From the NCBI GenBank assembly GCA_964596125.1, contig CAZQRP010000021.1, forward strand, positions 1 to 62,303: DNA of 62,303 bases, written 5' to 3'. Below the pieces are notes generated by a model. The model was not told the DNA's origin. It did no database searches and saw nothing but the letters and a program-made list of their open reading frames with translations. The position numbers and the translations under genes are program-made. Shown piece by piece: positions 54,575 to 62,303 of this stretch (position 1 is its first letter; every line of letters begins with the position of its first letter). Origin of the DNA: CAZQRP01 sp964596125 (GTDB lineage Bacteria; Chloroflexota; Dehalococcoidia; GIF9; UBA5629).

Positions 54575-54645
54575 TTGCCGACTGCGGATTGCGGAACCCT
54601 CCATCCCCCAGTTCGTAATCCATAATCCGAAACAGTATAATTGCT
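54575..54645. repeat. Dispersed GGATTGCGGA-type repeat
   Basis: The bases after folC (GACTGCGGATTGCGGAACCC, then CGTAATCCATAATCCGAAA) resemble 52030-52075 (GACTGCGGATTTCCGGCTGC) and, loosely, 16120-16190. It looks like a short interspersed noncoding repeat used at gene ends. Confidence 0.4.
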
Positions 54646-54689
54646 CACTTTTTAATAAAAAAGGAGGAAAATATCAGTTGCAGACGAGG

Positions 54690-54956
54690 TTAACCTGATA
54701 AATTAACGATGGGAGAAGAAAGAGCTTCTTCGGGCAACATCCTGGTAAAAAGACGCTGCAAAGCCATAGTATGGCTGCAAAGCCCCCTTTGAGAGAAGAA
54801 GTCGCACGTGCAATGCCATTTTCCAGCCTCGTAACTGACTCTATAGTTATTATTATCGCCCTGAAAATCGGCTGCAAAATCAGAAATAGTAATCCGCTCA
54901 GGTTCTTCAGCATATCGTTTGGCTTTCTCTATCTTTCGGATTAGACTGGATTGCAT
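54690..54956 (-). CDS. SWIM-type zinc-finger protein
   Basis: The ATG at 54956 has GGGAGGA upstream and gives 88 residues. The core YRVSYEAGKWHCTCDFFSQ followed by RGLCSHTMAL is a CxCxnCxH SWIM zinc motif, used for binding DNA or proteins. Its short length suggests it acts with a partner. It diverges from tldD. Confidence 0.7.
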   Translation of the reverse strand: MQSSLIRKIEKAKRYAEEPERITISDFAADFQGDNNNYRVSYEAGKWHCTCDFFSQRGLCSHTMALQRLFTRMLPEEALSSPIVNLSG

Positions 54957-55072
54957 ATTGATCCTCCCTATATAAGTATATAATTTAGTCGTAAAAAAGT
55001 CTATTAGCCTGCTTTGCCTTGCCACTCACGGGGGTCTCAGGCTACAATAGAAATATTGTGGAAAACGAAAAT

Positions 55073-56431
55073 ATGCGCGATAAGCTTGCTGAAATTTTAA
55101 AAGGACACAAGGCCGATTATGTAGAGGTCAGGCTCGAAGAGAGCCAGTCAACCCGGCTTGTCTATCGCGGCGATAAACTGGAGGAGATCGGCAGATCGTC
55201 CAGTGTCGGTGGCAATGTCCGTGCTCTGGTCAAAGGAGGTTGGGGCTTTGTCAGTTTCAACAACAGCGATAATATACCGGACAAAGTAAATCTGGCTGTA
55301 AATCAAGCCAGTATTGTCGGTAAGAGTGTCAGTGAATACAGTCAGGTAGAGCCGGTAATTGACATAGTAACTGCCGATATAAAAAAGGACCCGACAACTG
55401 TTCCGCTCTCCCTGAAAAAGCAACTGCTTGATGAATATAACGACATTATTCTAAAAACGCCCAAAATCCGAACCTCGAATGTCAGCTATCAGGACAGCCA
55501 GAAAAAGATAACGTTCGCTAGTTCCGAAGGTACCTATATAGAACAAAATAAAATAGACCTCAACATGCGTTTAACAGCTATAGCCTCAGACAACGGTCAA
55601 GTCCGGCAGATCGGACTGAGCCTGGGTAGCAATGGCGATTTTTCTGCAGTAGAGGGCTTGCAGGACCAGGCAAAAGAAACGGCGCTACGGGCGACCCGGC
55701 TACTTTCAGCACCCCAAGCAGCCGGAAAGGAATATACCGTCATCCTAGACCCGATCCTGGCCGGAGTCTTTGTTCACGAAGCCTTTGGACATTTGTCCGA
55801 ATCCGACTTTGTATATGAAAATGAGCGACTAAAGGAAATTATGGTTTTGGGGCGGAGATTCAGCGGTAAGCACCTGAATATTATTGATGGCGCTGCTATA
55901 CCCGGTTTAAGAGGCAGCTACAAGTACGACGATGAAGGCATCCTGGCAAAAAAGACATACCTTATCCGGGAAGGCATACTCGAAGGCAGGCTTCACTCCC
56001 GCGAAACAGCCGCCAAAATGGGAGAAATGCCGACAGGCAATGCCCGTGCCCTCAACTACCTTTATCCACCTATTGTGCGGATGACCAATACCTACATTGA
56101 ACCTGGACCACTATCTTTTGAAGACATGGTAAGCGATATTAAAGAGGGGATATATGCTAAGGACTGGTATGGAGGCACGACCAGCTTGGAGATGTTTACC
56201 TTCTCTGCGGCCGAAGCCTACATGATACGCAATGGCAAAGTGGCTGAACTACTTCAACCGGTAGTGCTGAGCGGCAATGTATTCGCCACTCTCAATAATA
56301 TTGACGCCATCGGTAATGACCTAGATATGAACCAGGGAGGCGGTTGTGGTAAAGATGCGCAGTCACCTTTACCTGTTTCCAATGGCAGTCCGCATATAAG
56401 AATTCGCCACTGTCTGGTTGGGGGTAGCTAA
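55073..56431 (+). CDS. tldD: Metalloprotease TldD
   Basis: One half of the TldD/TldE protease that trims peptides. I place the start at ATG 55073 (MRDKLAEILKGHKADYVEVR); the frame is open from 55019 without a ribosome site. The protein has the zinc motif FVHEAFGHLSESD (HExxxH) and the late Gly-rich NLDAIGNDLDMNQGGGCGK-like region. The stop abuts the tldE ATG, so the two are coupled and form one complex. Confidence 0.9.
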   Translation: MRDKLAEILKGHKADYVEVRLEESQSTRLVYRGDKLEEIGRSSSVGGNVRALVKGGWGFVSFNNSDNIPDKVNLAVNQASIVGKSVSEYSQVEPVIDIVTADIKKDPTTVPLSLKKQLLDEYNDIILKTPKIRTSNVSYQDSQKKITFASSEGTYIEQNKIDLNMRLTAIASDNGQVRQIGLSLGSNGDFSAVEGLQDQAKETALRATRLLSAPQAAGKEYTVILDPILAGVFVHEAFGHLSESDFVYENERLKEIMVLGRRFSGKHLNIIDGAAIPGLRGSYKYDDEGILAKKTYLIREGILEGRLHSRETAAKMGEMPTGNARALNYLYPPIVRMTNTYIEPGPLSFEDMVSDIKEGIYAKDWYGGTTSLEMFTFSAAEAYMIRNGKVAELLQPVVLSGNVFATLNNIDAIGNDLDMNQGGGCGKDAQSPLPVSNGSPHIRIRHCLVGGS

Positions 56432-57736
56432 ATGGACGAACTCCTGTCACAAGCAAAAAAAATTGCTGCACAAGCGGAGGTGTTTCAAGTCTTTTCTCAC
56501 AGGACCCCCGTTAAGTTTGAAGCTAATCGTTTGAAACAGATCCAGACGAAAGAAAGCTCCAGCACCGCCTTGAGGCTTATCAAAGACGGTAAGATTGGTT
56601 TTGCGCAGGTAACCGGCCCGGTTGACGCGGAAGCACTAGTAAACATGGCACTGGATACTAGTCAGTTCGGCACACAGGCAAAATTCGATTTTCCGGGCTC
56701 ACAGGTCTATCCCCTGGTAGAAATATTCGATCCGCAGGTAGACGAGGTAGCCATCGATGCAATGGTAGAGCTTGGAGAACAGCTCATAGCTGCAATAGTA
56801 GGGCATACTCCAGACATAATGTGCGAAGCTTCAATAACCAAAGGCACGATATCAATTCATATTGGTAATTCAAACGGCGGTGAAGCCAGCTACAACAAGA
56901 GCTTCTTTACTATGGGTCTTGAGGGAGTTATTGTTCAAGATGATGACATGCTCTTCGTCGGTGACAGCCAGAGTTCGTGCCACCCTATACCTGATTTTAA
57001 ACTGCTTGCTGAGGAAATAATCACACAGTTAGAGCTGGCTAAAAGAAAAGTCAACATATCATCTAAACCAATGCCGGTGATTTTCAAGCCACATGGTGTG
57101 ACCAGTGCTCTGATAGCACCATTAATGTCAGCTTTTAACGGTAAAATAGTGTTGATGGGAGCTTCTCCGCTGAAAGACCAGCTTGGAAACGAGCTTTTTG
57201 ACCAAAAAATTTCCCTGTGGGATGATGCCACCATACCGTACCAGGTAGCTAGCTGTCCCTGTGATGACGAAGGTATACCTGGTCGCCGAACGCCACTTAT
57301 CGACCGTGGAGTCGTATCGCAATTCCTCTATGACCTACAAACTGCAGGTCTGGCAAGTACCCGGAGCACCGGAAACGGCAGCCGTAGCGGTGGTCTACCA
57401 GCGCCATCCCCAAACTCGCTGGTTATAAACGAGGGTAAAACTCCTTTCAAGGACATGATAAAAGATATAAAACAGGGTCTGGTAATAGAGCAACTTATGG
57501 GAGCTACACAGGGTAATGTGTTAAATGGCGATTTTAGCGGCAATGTTTTGCTGGGCTATAAAATTGAAGAGGGAGAAATAACAGGCAGAGTAAAAGATAC
57601 CATGGTCTCGGGTAACGTGTACCAGGTATTGAAACAACTCACGGCTGTGGGGAATGATACACGGTGGGTGGGTGGTTTCTTACTAACTCCCAGCCTCTAC
57701 TGCCCCAGCTTGTCAGTGGCCACAAAGGAGGGGTAA
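56432..57736 (+). CDS. tldE: Metalloprotease partner TldE (PmbA)
   Basis: Subunit of the TldD/TldE complex that lacks the metal site. The 434 residues show VFSHRTPVKFEANRLKQIQT, VIFKPHGVTSALIAPLMSAF and the Gly-rich NGSRSGGLPAPSPNSLVIN. It starts one base after the tldD stop. The complex processes modified peptides and antitoxins in other bacteria; no such precursor is adjacent here. Confidence 0.9.
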   Translation: MDELLSQAKKIAAQAEVFQVFSHRTPVKFEANRLKQIQTKESSSTALRLIKDGKIGFAQVTGPVDAEALVNMALDTSQFGTQAKFDFPGSQVYPLVEIFDPQVDEVAIDAMVELGEQLIAAIVGHTPDIMCEASITKGTISIHIGNSNGGEASYNKSFFTMGLEGVIVQDDDMLFVGDSQSSCHPIPDFKLLAEEIITQLELAKRKVNISSKPMPVIFKPHGVTSALIAPLMSAFNGKIVLMGASPLKDQLGNELFDQKISLWDDATIPYQVASCPCDDEGIPGRRTPLIDRGVVSQFLYDLQTAGLASTRSTGNGSRSGGLPAPSPNSLVINEGKTPFKDMIKDIKQGLVIEQLMGATQGNVLNGDFSGNVLLGYKIEEGEITGRVKDTMVSGNVYQVLKQLTAVGNDTRWVGGFLLTPSLYCPSLSVATKEG

Positions 57737-57741
57737 ATTCT

Positions 57742-58572
57742 ATGAAAGACGCTATTAAGCTCTATAAAAAACCAGGTCCCAAGGATTGTAACCTGATTGC
57801 ATCATGGCCCGGTATTGGGAACGTCTCACTTATAATCGCCAAATATTTGATAGACAAGCTAAATGCCGAAGAGATCGGGACAATTGAACCCTTTGATTTC
57901 TTCGATCCCATAGGCGTTATGGTTAAGGATAATATAATAGAAGCCCCTCAGTTCCCGGAAAGCAAACTCTACTACTGGCGCAATCAAAATTCCAAAAGAG
58001 ATGTTGTTCTCTTTATCAGCGATGAGCAGCCCAGTTCCAAGGGCTACGAGCTGGCCAACTGTGTTCTGGACATCAGTAAAAAAATTCAGATCAAAAGGGT
58101 ATACACTTGTGCTGCTGCTATCGCCCGAATTCACCACACCGAAATGCCCCGTGTCTGGGGGGCTGCCACAAATCAGAACCTGGTAGAAGAGCTAAGAAAA
58201 TATGATATCGTACTGCGGGGCGATCTTCAGATTGCAGGACTAAATGGTCTGTTCCTGGGAGCAGCCAAAGAGAGAGGAATGGAAGGCATCTGCTTGTTAG
58301 GTGAAGTCCCCGGTTATACTACCAGAATTCCCAACCCAAAAGCGGCGCTGGCTATTCTCGAGGTTATGACCGATATTCTTGGTATCGATGTCGATCTGTC
58401 TGAACTTTCTGTTATTGCAAAACAGTCGGATGAAGAAATGAAGAAGATGGCCGCAGAAGCCATTGGTGAGTTTATCACCAGCTATACGAAGCCGGTGTGG
58501 CCTCAAGAAGAGGAGGAAGAAGAAGTGGATGATGAAGATGGAGATGAAGATGAAGACGAAGAGGAAAACTAA
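57742..58572 (+). CDS. PAC2 family protein
   Basis: The ATG at 57742 has GGAGGGG upstream; the frame is open from 57664 inside tldE. The 276 residues follow the PAC2 (proteasome assembly chaperone-like) pattern, with NLIASWPGIGNVSLIIAKYL, RVYTCAAAIARIHHTEMPRVW and GEVPGYTTRIPNPKAAL. The last 25 residues are almost all Glu and Asp. Such proteins also occur in bacteria without proteasomes and their role is unclear. It is six bases ahead of the HEAT-repeat gene and probably in one operon with tldDE. Confidence 0.85.
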   Translation: MKDAIKLYKKPGPKDCNLIASWPGIGNVSLIIAKYLIDKLNAEEIGTIEPFDFFDPIGVMVKDNIIEAPQFPESKLYYWRNQNSKRDVVLFISDEQPSSKGYELANCVLDISKKIQIKRVYTCAAAIARIHHTEMPRVWGAATNQNLVEELRKYDIVLRGDLQIAGLNGLFLGAAKERGMEGICLLGEVPGYTTRIPNPKAALAILEVMTDILGIDVDLSELSVIAKQSDEEMKKMAAEAIGEFITSYTKPVWPQEEEEEEVDDEDGDEDEDEEEN

Positions 58573-58578
58573 ATAACT

Positions 58579-59505
58579 ATGGAATCATTCTCAGAAAAGC
58601 AGCAAATAACCAGGATACTGGATCACGACGATCTCTTAATTAAGTCAGAATTAGTCCACCTGTCCGATCTCAGCGGCGAAGAGTTAGAATTTGTTAAACA
58701 GGCCTGGATGAAAGCTAATGTAGAACGCAGGCGCCAGATTATTTCCCACCTCATTCAGATTGGCCAGACCAATTTCAAGCTTGATTTCAGCAACATCTTC
58801 CTCTTCTGCCTGAGCGATCCTGACCAGAAAGTCAGGGCTCAGGCCATCGCCGGTCTGGTGGAAGAGGAAAATGGCATATATGTTTCTCCGCTGGTCCGGT
58901 TATTAAGAGAAGATAGCTCGGCTGAAATTCGGGAGGCAGCAGCTACAGCTTTAGGTAAATTTGCCATGCTGTCTGAACTGGGCAAGCTATCAACCAGCCG
59001 GACCAACGAAGTATATACCGCTTTGCTGGAAGTCCTGGAAAATACATCAGAGTCGGTCAATATAAAAGGCCTGGCGCTGGAGGCTATTGCCCCTCTAAAC
59101 GTACCGAGAGTTAGAGAACTGATAGAAGAAATCTATCACAGCAATGAAGTTAAACTAAAAGACAGAGCTATACGTGCAATGGGGCGCAATTGCGATCCGC
59201 AATGGTTAACTGTCTTGCAGCATGAATTTGATAGCACTGACCCCAATACACGCTATGAGGCTGTAAATGCCTGCGGCGAACTTGGTGCTGAGGAAGCTGT
59301 ACCTGATCTTCTGAAATTGATTGAAGACAAAGATGTCAGGATACAGGAAGCAGCTATAACAGCCCTTGGAGAAATAGGTGGCACAGAGGCCAGGCAAGCC
59401 CTGGATATATTGACAAAAAATCCTAAGAAGCGAATAAGTCGAGCCGCTAAATCAGCGTTGGAGGAGATTGATTTTTGCGAAGACCCTCTATTTATGAATC
59501 ATTGA
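58579..59505 (+). CDS. HEAT-repeat protein
   Basis: A 308-residue helical-repeat protein. Repeats of the type DPDQKVRAQAIAGLVEEE, SSAEIREAAATALGKFA, DPNTRYEAVNACGELGAEEA and DKDVRIQEAAITALGEIGGT give at least five or six HEAT/PBS-lyase units. It is probably a scaffold or adaptor. It follows the PAC2 gene and overlaps the acetyltransferase start. Confidence 0.85.
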   Translation: MESFSEKQQITRILDHDDLLIKSELVHLSDLSGEELEFVKQAWMKANVERRRQIISHLIQIGQTNFKLDFSNIFLFCLSDPDQKVRAQAIAGLVEEENGIYVSPLVRLLREDSSAEIREAAATALGKFAMLSELGKLSTSRTNEVYTALLEVLENTSESVNIKGLALEAIAPLNVPRVRELIEEIYHSNEVKLKDRAIRAMGRNCDPQWLTVLQHEFDSTDPNTRYEAVNACGELGAEEAVPDLLKLIEDKDVRIQEAAITALGEIGGTEARQALDILTKNPKKRISRAAKSALEEIDFCEDPLFMNH

Positions 59506-60029
59506 CCAATCCTCCGGTACTGACCGGCAGCAAGGTCAGGCTGCGCCCAAAATCCCTCCAGGATGCAATTAATGACTATTCCTGGAGGAAGGATAGTGAA
59601 CTATGCCGCCTCGATGCAACTCAGACAATATCAAGCTCTTTCGAGGAATTTATGAAGTACTACACTGAAAAACCGACCTACCCAAGCCGGGCCTGCCAAT
59701 TCGCCATTGAAACACTCGATGGAAAACATATAGGTAACTGCAGCTATTTCAATATCGACGAGATAAAATTGGAGGCCGAGCTTGGCATTATGATCGGTGA
59801 CAGGGCTTACTGGAATCAAGGTTACGGAGCTGACGTCATAAAAACTTCAGTAAACCACTTCTTCTGGCAAATCGGCCTGAAAAGGATTCACCTTAAGACA
59901 CTGGACTGGAATATCAGGGCACATAAGTGCTTTGAAAAATGCGGCTTCACTGCCTGCGGGCATCTCAGCCGGGCAGAATTCAGTTTTAGGATCATGGAGA
60001 TTTACCGCCCGGATAAACAGCAACAATAG
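59475..60029 (+). CDS. GNAT-family acetyltransferase
   Basis: The start is TTG 59475 behind GGAGGAG, overlapping the HEAT gene by 31 bases. The 184 residues match the RimJ/RimL type: GSKVRLRPKSLQDAINDYSW, IGNCSYFNIDEIKLEAELGI, GDRAYWNQGYGADVIKT (the acetyl-CoA loop) and LKTLDWNIRAHKCFEKCGF. The substrate is unknown. Confidence 0.85.
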   Translation: MRRPSIYESLTNPPVLTGSKVRLRPKSLQDAINDYSWRKDSELCRLDATQTISSSFEEFMKYYTEKPTYPSRACQFAIETLDGKHIGNCSYFNIDEIKLEAELGIMIGDRAYWNQGYGADVIKTSVNHFFWQIGLKRIHLKTLDWNIRAHKCFEKCGFTACGHLSRAEFSFRIMEIYRPDKQQQ

Positions 60030-60146
60030 GGACGTTAGACAGTTATTTCCGGCAACTTCAAATTGCCATTTTCTCCGGCAGACAAGGAAGGTCTTCCATG
60101 AGTCTCGTACATTAAGATATACTGTTTCCAAGAAAGGAGAAATTTC

Positions 60147-60659
60147 GTGAAACCTGAGAAAGGTATCTTTGAACATGGACTGGAAGAATATCCCAGACGC
60201 ACAATCATTTTCGGTAATGTATTAATGATTTTATGGATTGCCCTGGGAACCATTGCATGCTGGCTATTTTATCCGTTGGCAGCCTGGATTTATCTTGCTT
60301 TCGCGATAATCATGGTGGGTATTGTATTACGAAAGATGGTCTGTACAAACTGTTATTACTTTGGCAAGTATTGTCATTTAGGTTGGGGTAAATTTTCCGC
60401 ATTGCTTTTTAAAAAGGGCACTGTTGAGGAGTTTGAAAAAAGCATAGGACTAAAACTTGCCCCTCCTACCTATGGACTATTAAGCCTGATACCAATAGTT
60501 TTGATTATTATTTCAATCGTCCAGGAACTCACTGTATTTAAAATCTCGGTGCTGCTGCTTTTATTACTAGTCTCTTTTTACAGTTCCACCATTGGCAGAA
60601 AAAAAGCTTGCACAGCTTGCCGTATGAAATTAATCTGTCCCGGTTGTGCAGCGAAATGA
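60147..60659 (+). CDS. Membrane protein with cysteine motifs
   Basis: GTG at 60147 follows AAAGGAG. The 170 residues have four membrane helices in two pairs. After the first pair comes VCTNCYYFGKYCHLGWGKFS, and the C-terminus reads KACTACRMKLICPGCA. These seven or so cysteines on one face suggest metal or Fe-S binding. I recall similar conserved proteins in anaerobes and archaea, but no function. Confidence 0.65.
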   Translation: MKPEKGIFEHGLEEYPRRTIIFGNVLMILWIALGTIACWLFYPLAAWIYLAFAIIMVGIVLRKMVCTNCYYFGKYCHLGWGKFSALLFKKGTVEEFEKSIGLKLAPPTYGLLSLIPIVLIIISIVQELTVFKISVLLLLLLVSFYSSTIGRKKACTACRMKLICPGCAAK

Positions 60660-60990
60660 ACAGAAAGATGAGTATTTAGCTAGCGAATGCGGCCTTATCT
60701 GAGCACGATATTATATTCATATAGTAAGCGCTTCTGAAGCTGCCAATTCTTTACTAAGGAAATTTTGTCATTGACTGGAAACCAGTCAGTGTTTATAGCG
60801 GTAACGCCTGCTCACGAGGGTATTCATTAACATGAATGAGTGCCACTGTGAGAGCGCTTACGCTTCATACAACATCCGTTATTCGTAATCATTGCCATAC
60901 AGTAAGCTCCACATTGTTATCAACCTCAATCTCATCATGTCGGTAAAATTCCAGGTGTCATCATTCATATATGACATATATCACATACAA
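60660..60990. other. Intergenic region with structured element
   Basis: This 331-base gap holds no gene I trust. Most of it is occupied by the nested inverted-repeat structure described separately (60724-60861). Confidence 0.45.
60724..60861. repeat. Nested inverted-repeat element, possible structured RNA
   Basis: GTAAGCGCT (60724-60732) pairs with AGCGCTTAC (60853-60861) as an outer helix. Inside it TGACTGG (60772-60778) pairs with CCAGTCA (60782-60788). CTCAC (60811-60815) pairs with GTGAG (60848-60852), which sits directly against the outer helix, and ATTCAT (60822-60827) pairs with ATGAAT (60832-60837) within that. The parts fit a three-way junction without conflict. It could be a cis-regulatory RNA or a folded mobile element; I know no matching family. 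Confidence 0.45.
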
Positions 60991-61089
60991 ATGGTCTCTC
61001 ACAAACTAAAACAGATAGAAAATATACGGGAGATCATAAAGGAGGGGCATATAATAGCTCCCGATACTGAAGAGGAGGTAAAACTGTGA
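60991..61089 (+). CDS. Possible 32-residue peptide
   Basis: From ATG 60991 the frame encodes a basic then acidic peptide ending KEGHIIAPDTEEEVKL, and its TGA overlaps the next gene's GTG as GTGA. That overlap favours coding, but there is no ribosome site before 60991. Confidence 0.3.
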   Translation: MVSHKLKQIENIREIIKEGHIIAPDTEEEVKL

Positions 61090-61316
61090 GTACATTGCGT
61101 AACTTATCGATTGTGATAATGCTCATCGGTGTAATAGGAATAGTCTTGGGTACCGTGTTTGTTGGCCTGGGAATGGCCAGGGACTTCGAGCTTAAGGAGG
61201 CTATGCGGGTAGAGCATGTAAGTCTGGGCACAGAGGGTACAGAGACGGAGGGCGGGGTGATCGACAGCCTGGGGGAAGCAATGGAACGCAGATACAAATT
61301 CTTGAATGGAGAATGA
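61086..61316 (+). CDS. Small single-helix membrane protein
   Basis: GTG 61086 follows GAGGAGG. The 76 residues have one hydrophobic helix (about 7-30, LSIVIMLIGVIGIVLGTVFVG) and an acidic C-terminal tail rich in Glu and Gly. No family recognised. It precedes the creatininase-family gene. Confidence 0.55.
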   Translation: MSTLRNLSIVIMLIGVIGIVLGTVFVGLGMARDFELKEAMRVEHVSLGTEGTETEGGVIDSLGEAMERRYKFLNGE

Positions 61317-61432
61317 GAGCATCCACATCATACCAGCCTACTAGATAAGCGATAGCTTTTGGGTTAAACTATGAGAGTATTGCAGCTTTTTCAATAGCAG
61401 AATTTACAGACCACGTAACAAGGAGAAGAAGA

Positions 61433-62275
61433 ATGAGTCGCTTTAACCTCGATCATATGACCTGGGAAGACGTGGACAAACTCGATAGAGATAAAACGAT
61501 TTTTTTCTTACCATTCAGTCCAATAGAAGAACACGGACCACATCTTCCCTTAGGAACGGATTTCTATGGCGCCAGGGATGCGGCGGAACTGGCAATACAA
61601 ATGGTAAACGAAGAAGAACCTTCGCTGAATTATATACTTATTCCATGTATTCCGCTGGGGTGCACAGAGAGCACCATGGACTTCCCTGGTACAATATCAG
61701 TCCGCGGAAAGACTCTAGTCCGCATCATCTATGATGTTTGCTCCTCCCTGGCTCGACACGGTTTTAAATATGTTATTATCTCAAACCACCATCTTGATAT
61801 GGTTCATGTTAAAGCAATATCAGTAGCTATTAATAAAGTAATGAGTAAATATGATATTACGGTATACGAACCGGGCAGTGCGCTGGTATATTCCGGAAAA
61901 TTCCAGGAGGAAACAACCGGTGGAGAACCTGATGCCGGTGCTCATACAGAAATTCATGCTGACATTAAAGAAACCTCGTATATTAAATATAAGTATCCCG
62001 AACTTCTAAAAGACTGTTATAAAGACTTGCCGCCCTGCTACGTGGATATCAGGAAGTCCTTTAAAGAAGGAAACAAAGGCTTTAAACAGATGGGCGCTGA
62101 AAAGGGATACATTGGAACCCCGGCAGAAGCGACACTGAAACGCGGTAAAGTACAACTGGAACAATGGTCTTCTTTTCTGGCGAACTCAGCATTAAGACTC
62201 TATAAAGGAGAACAGTTGCCACAAATAAATCAACGAATGAGGTCTGTATTTAAATACCATGTGAAGCTGGATTAG
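61433..62275 (+). CDS. Creatininase-family amidohydrolase
   Basis: AAGGAG precedes the ATG. The 280 residues carry the creatininase metal motifs PIEEHGPHLPLGTDFYGARD near residue 30-50, a SNHHLDMVHVKA stretch, and GAHTEIHADIKETSYI. The family opens ring or linear amides such as creatinine, or formamides in riboflavin/F420 synthesis (ArfB-type). The actual substrate cannot be told. It is complete and ends just before the window edge. Confidence 0.85.
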   Translation: MSRFNLDHMTWEDVDKLDRDKTIFFLPFSPIEEHGPHLPLGTDFYGARDAAELAIQMVNEEEPSLNYILIPCIPLGCTESTMDFPGTISVRGKTLVRIIYDVCSSLARHGFKYVIISNHHLDMVHVKAISVAINKVMSKYDITVYEPGSALVYSGKFQEETTGGEPDAGAHTEIHADIKETSYIKYKYPELLKDCYKDLPPCYVDIRKSFKEGNKGFKQMGAEKGYIGTPAEATLKRGKVQLEQWSSFLANSALRLYKGEQLPQINQRMRSVFKYHVKLD

Positions 62276-62303
62276 GGAAATAAAACCGTACAGGGCATAA
62301 AGA

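Overview
The window looks like a bacterial chromosome segment from an uncultured anaerobe, most plausibly a Dehalococcoidia-type Chloroflexota assembled from a metagenome. Bacterial housekeeping genes are clear: FtsY, Lgt, S20, an ECF sigma factor, RecJ, PlsY and Rel. They sit beside genes more usual in archaea: TreT-type trehalose synthase, THI4 with a His in place of the sulfur-donor Cys, ThiN, the DUF39/NIL-ferredoxin/UPF0280 homocysteine set and PAC2. FdhD, a MOSC protein and a sulfide-centred metabolism fit an anaerobe. The taxonomic call is inference from gene content. A 100-base run of N inside a repeat-bearing surface protein gene shows this is a scaffold.

Layout. 1-8.8 kb: an IS1-type transposase remnant, plsY, an amino-acid permease, a small redox cluster (Cys-rich peptide, thioredoxin, and a DUF6132-like gene with an in-frame TGA), treT, a hydrolase, cvpA, a frameshifted pspC and small secreted proteins. 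8.9-14.5 kb: two surface proteins with highly charged tails, the second next to an ECF sigma factor. 14.6-25.3 kb: mtaB, recJ, lgt, ftsY, an MrfA/Hrq1-like helicase and lipoproteins. 25.4-39.2 kb: a long minus-strand run for sulfur, thiazole, NAD, molybdenum-cofactor and Fe-S chemistry. It reads Rrf2, ThiF/MoeB, cysteine desulfurase, AIR-synthase-like protein, ThiN, a periplasmic binding protein, FdhD, MOSC, NadA, CutA, HisS, nitroreductase, THI4, DUF39, NIL-ferredoxin, UPF0280. 39.4-42.3 kb: rel, rpsT and a cupin. 42.4-49.5 kb: an accessory region. It holds a MITE-like element, two unrecognised proteins, a PD-(D/E)XK nuclease and an RNase H-fold exonuclease, separated by copies of the exonuclease 3' end. 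A WYL regulator follows, divergent from an AAA+ ATPase, a peptide with a duplicated Trp motif and a small membrane protein. 49.6-62.3 kb: ilvE, dinB, DUF951, pyrF, folC, a SWIM protein, tldD/tldE, PAC2, HEAT-repeat, GNAT, membrane proteins and a creatininase-family amidohydrolase.

The genes connect as follows. Inorganic sulfide appears to feed both thiazole (THI4) and homocysteine (DUF39 set) synthesis. The Rrf2/NifS/ThiF set supplies persulfide sulfur to Fe-S enzymes such as NadA and to sulfur-carrier chemistry. The strongest new observation is at 4245-4421: a TGA replaces a Cys that is conserved, as I recall, in DUF6132 proteins, and a stem-loop shaped like a bacterial SECIS element lies directly downstream. 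The second is the AAA+/Trp-repeat peptide/membrane peptide module opposite a WYL regulator, next to the repeat-separated nuclease cargo.
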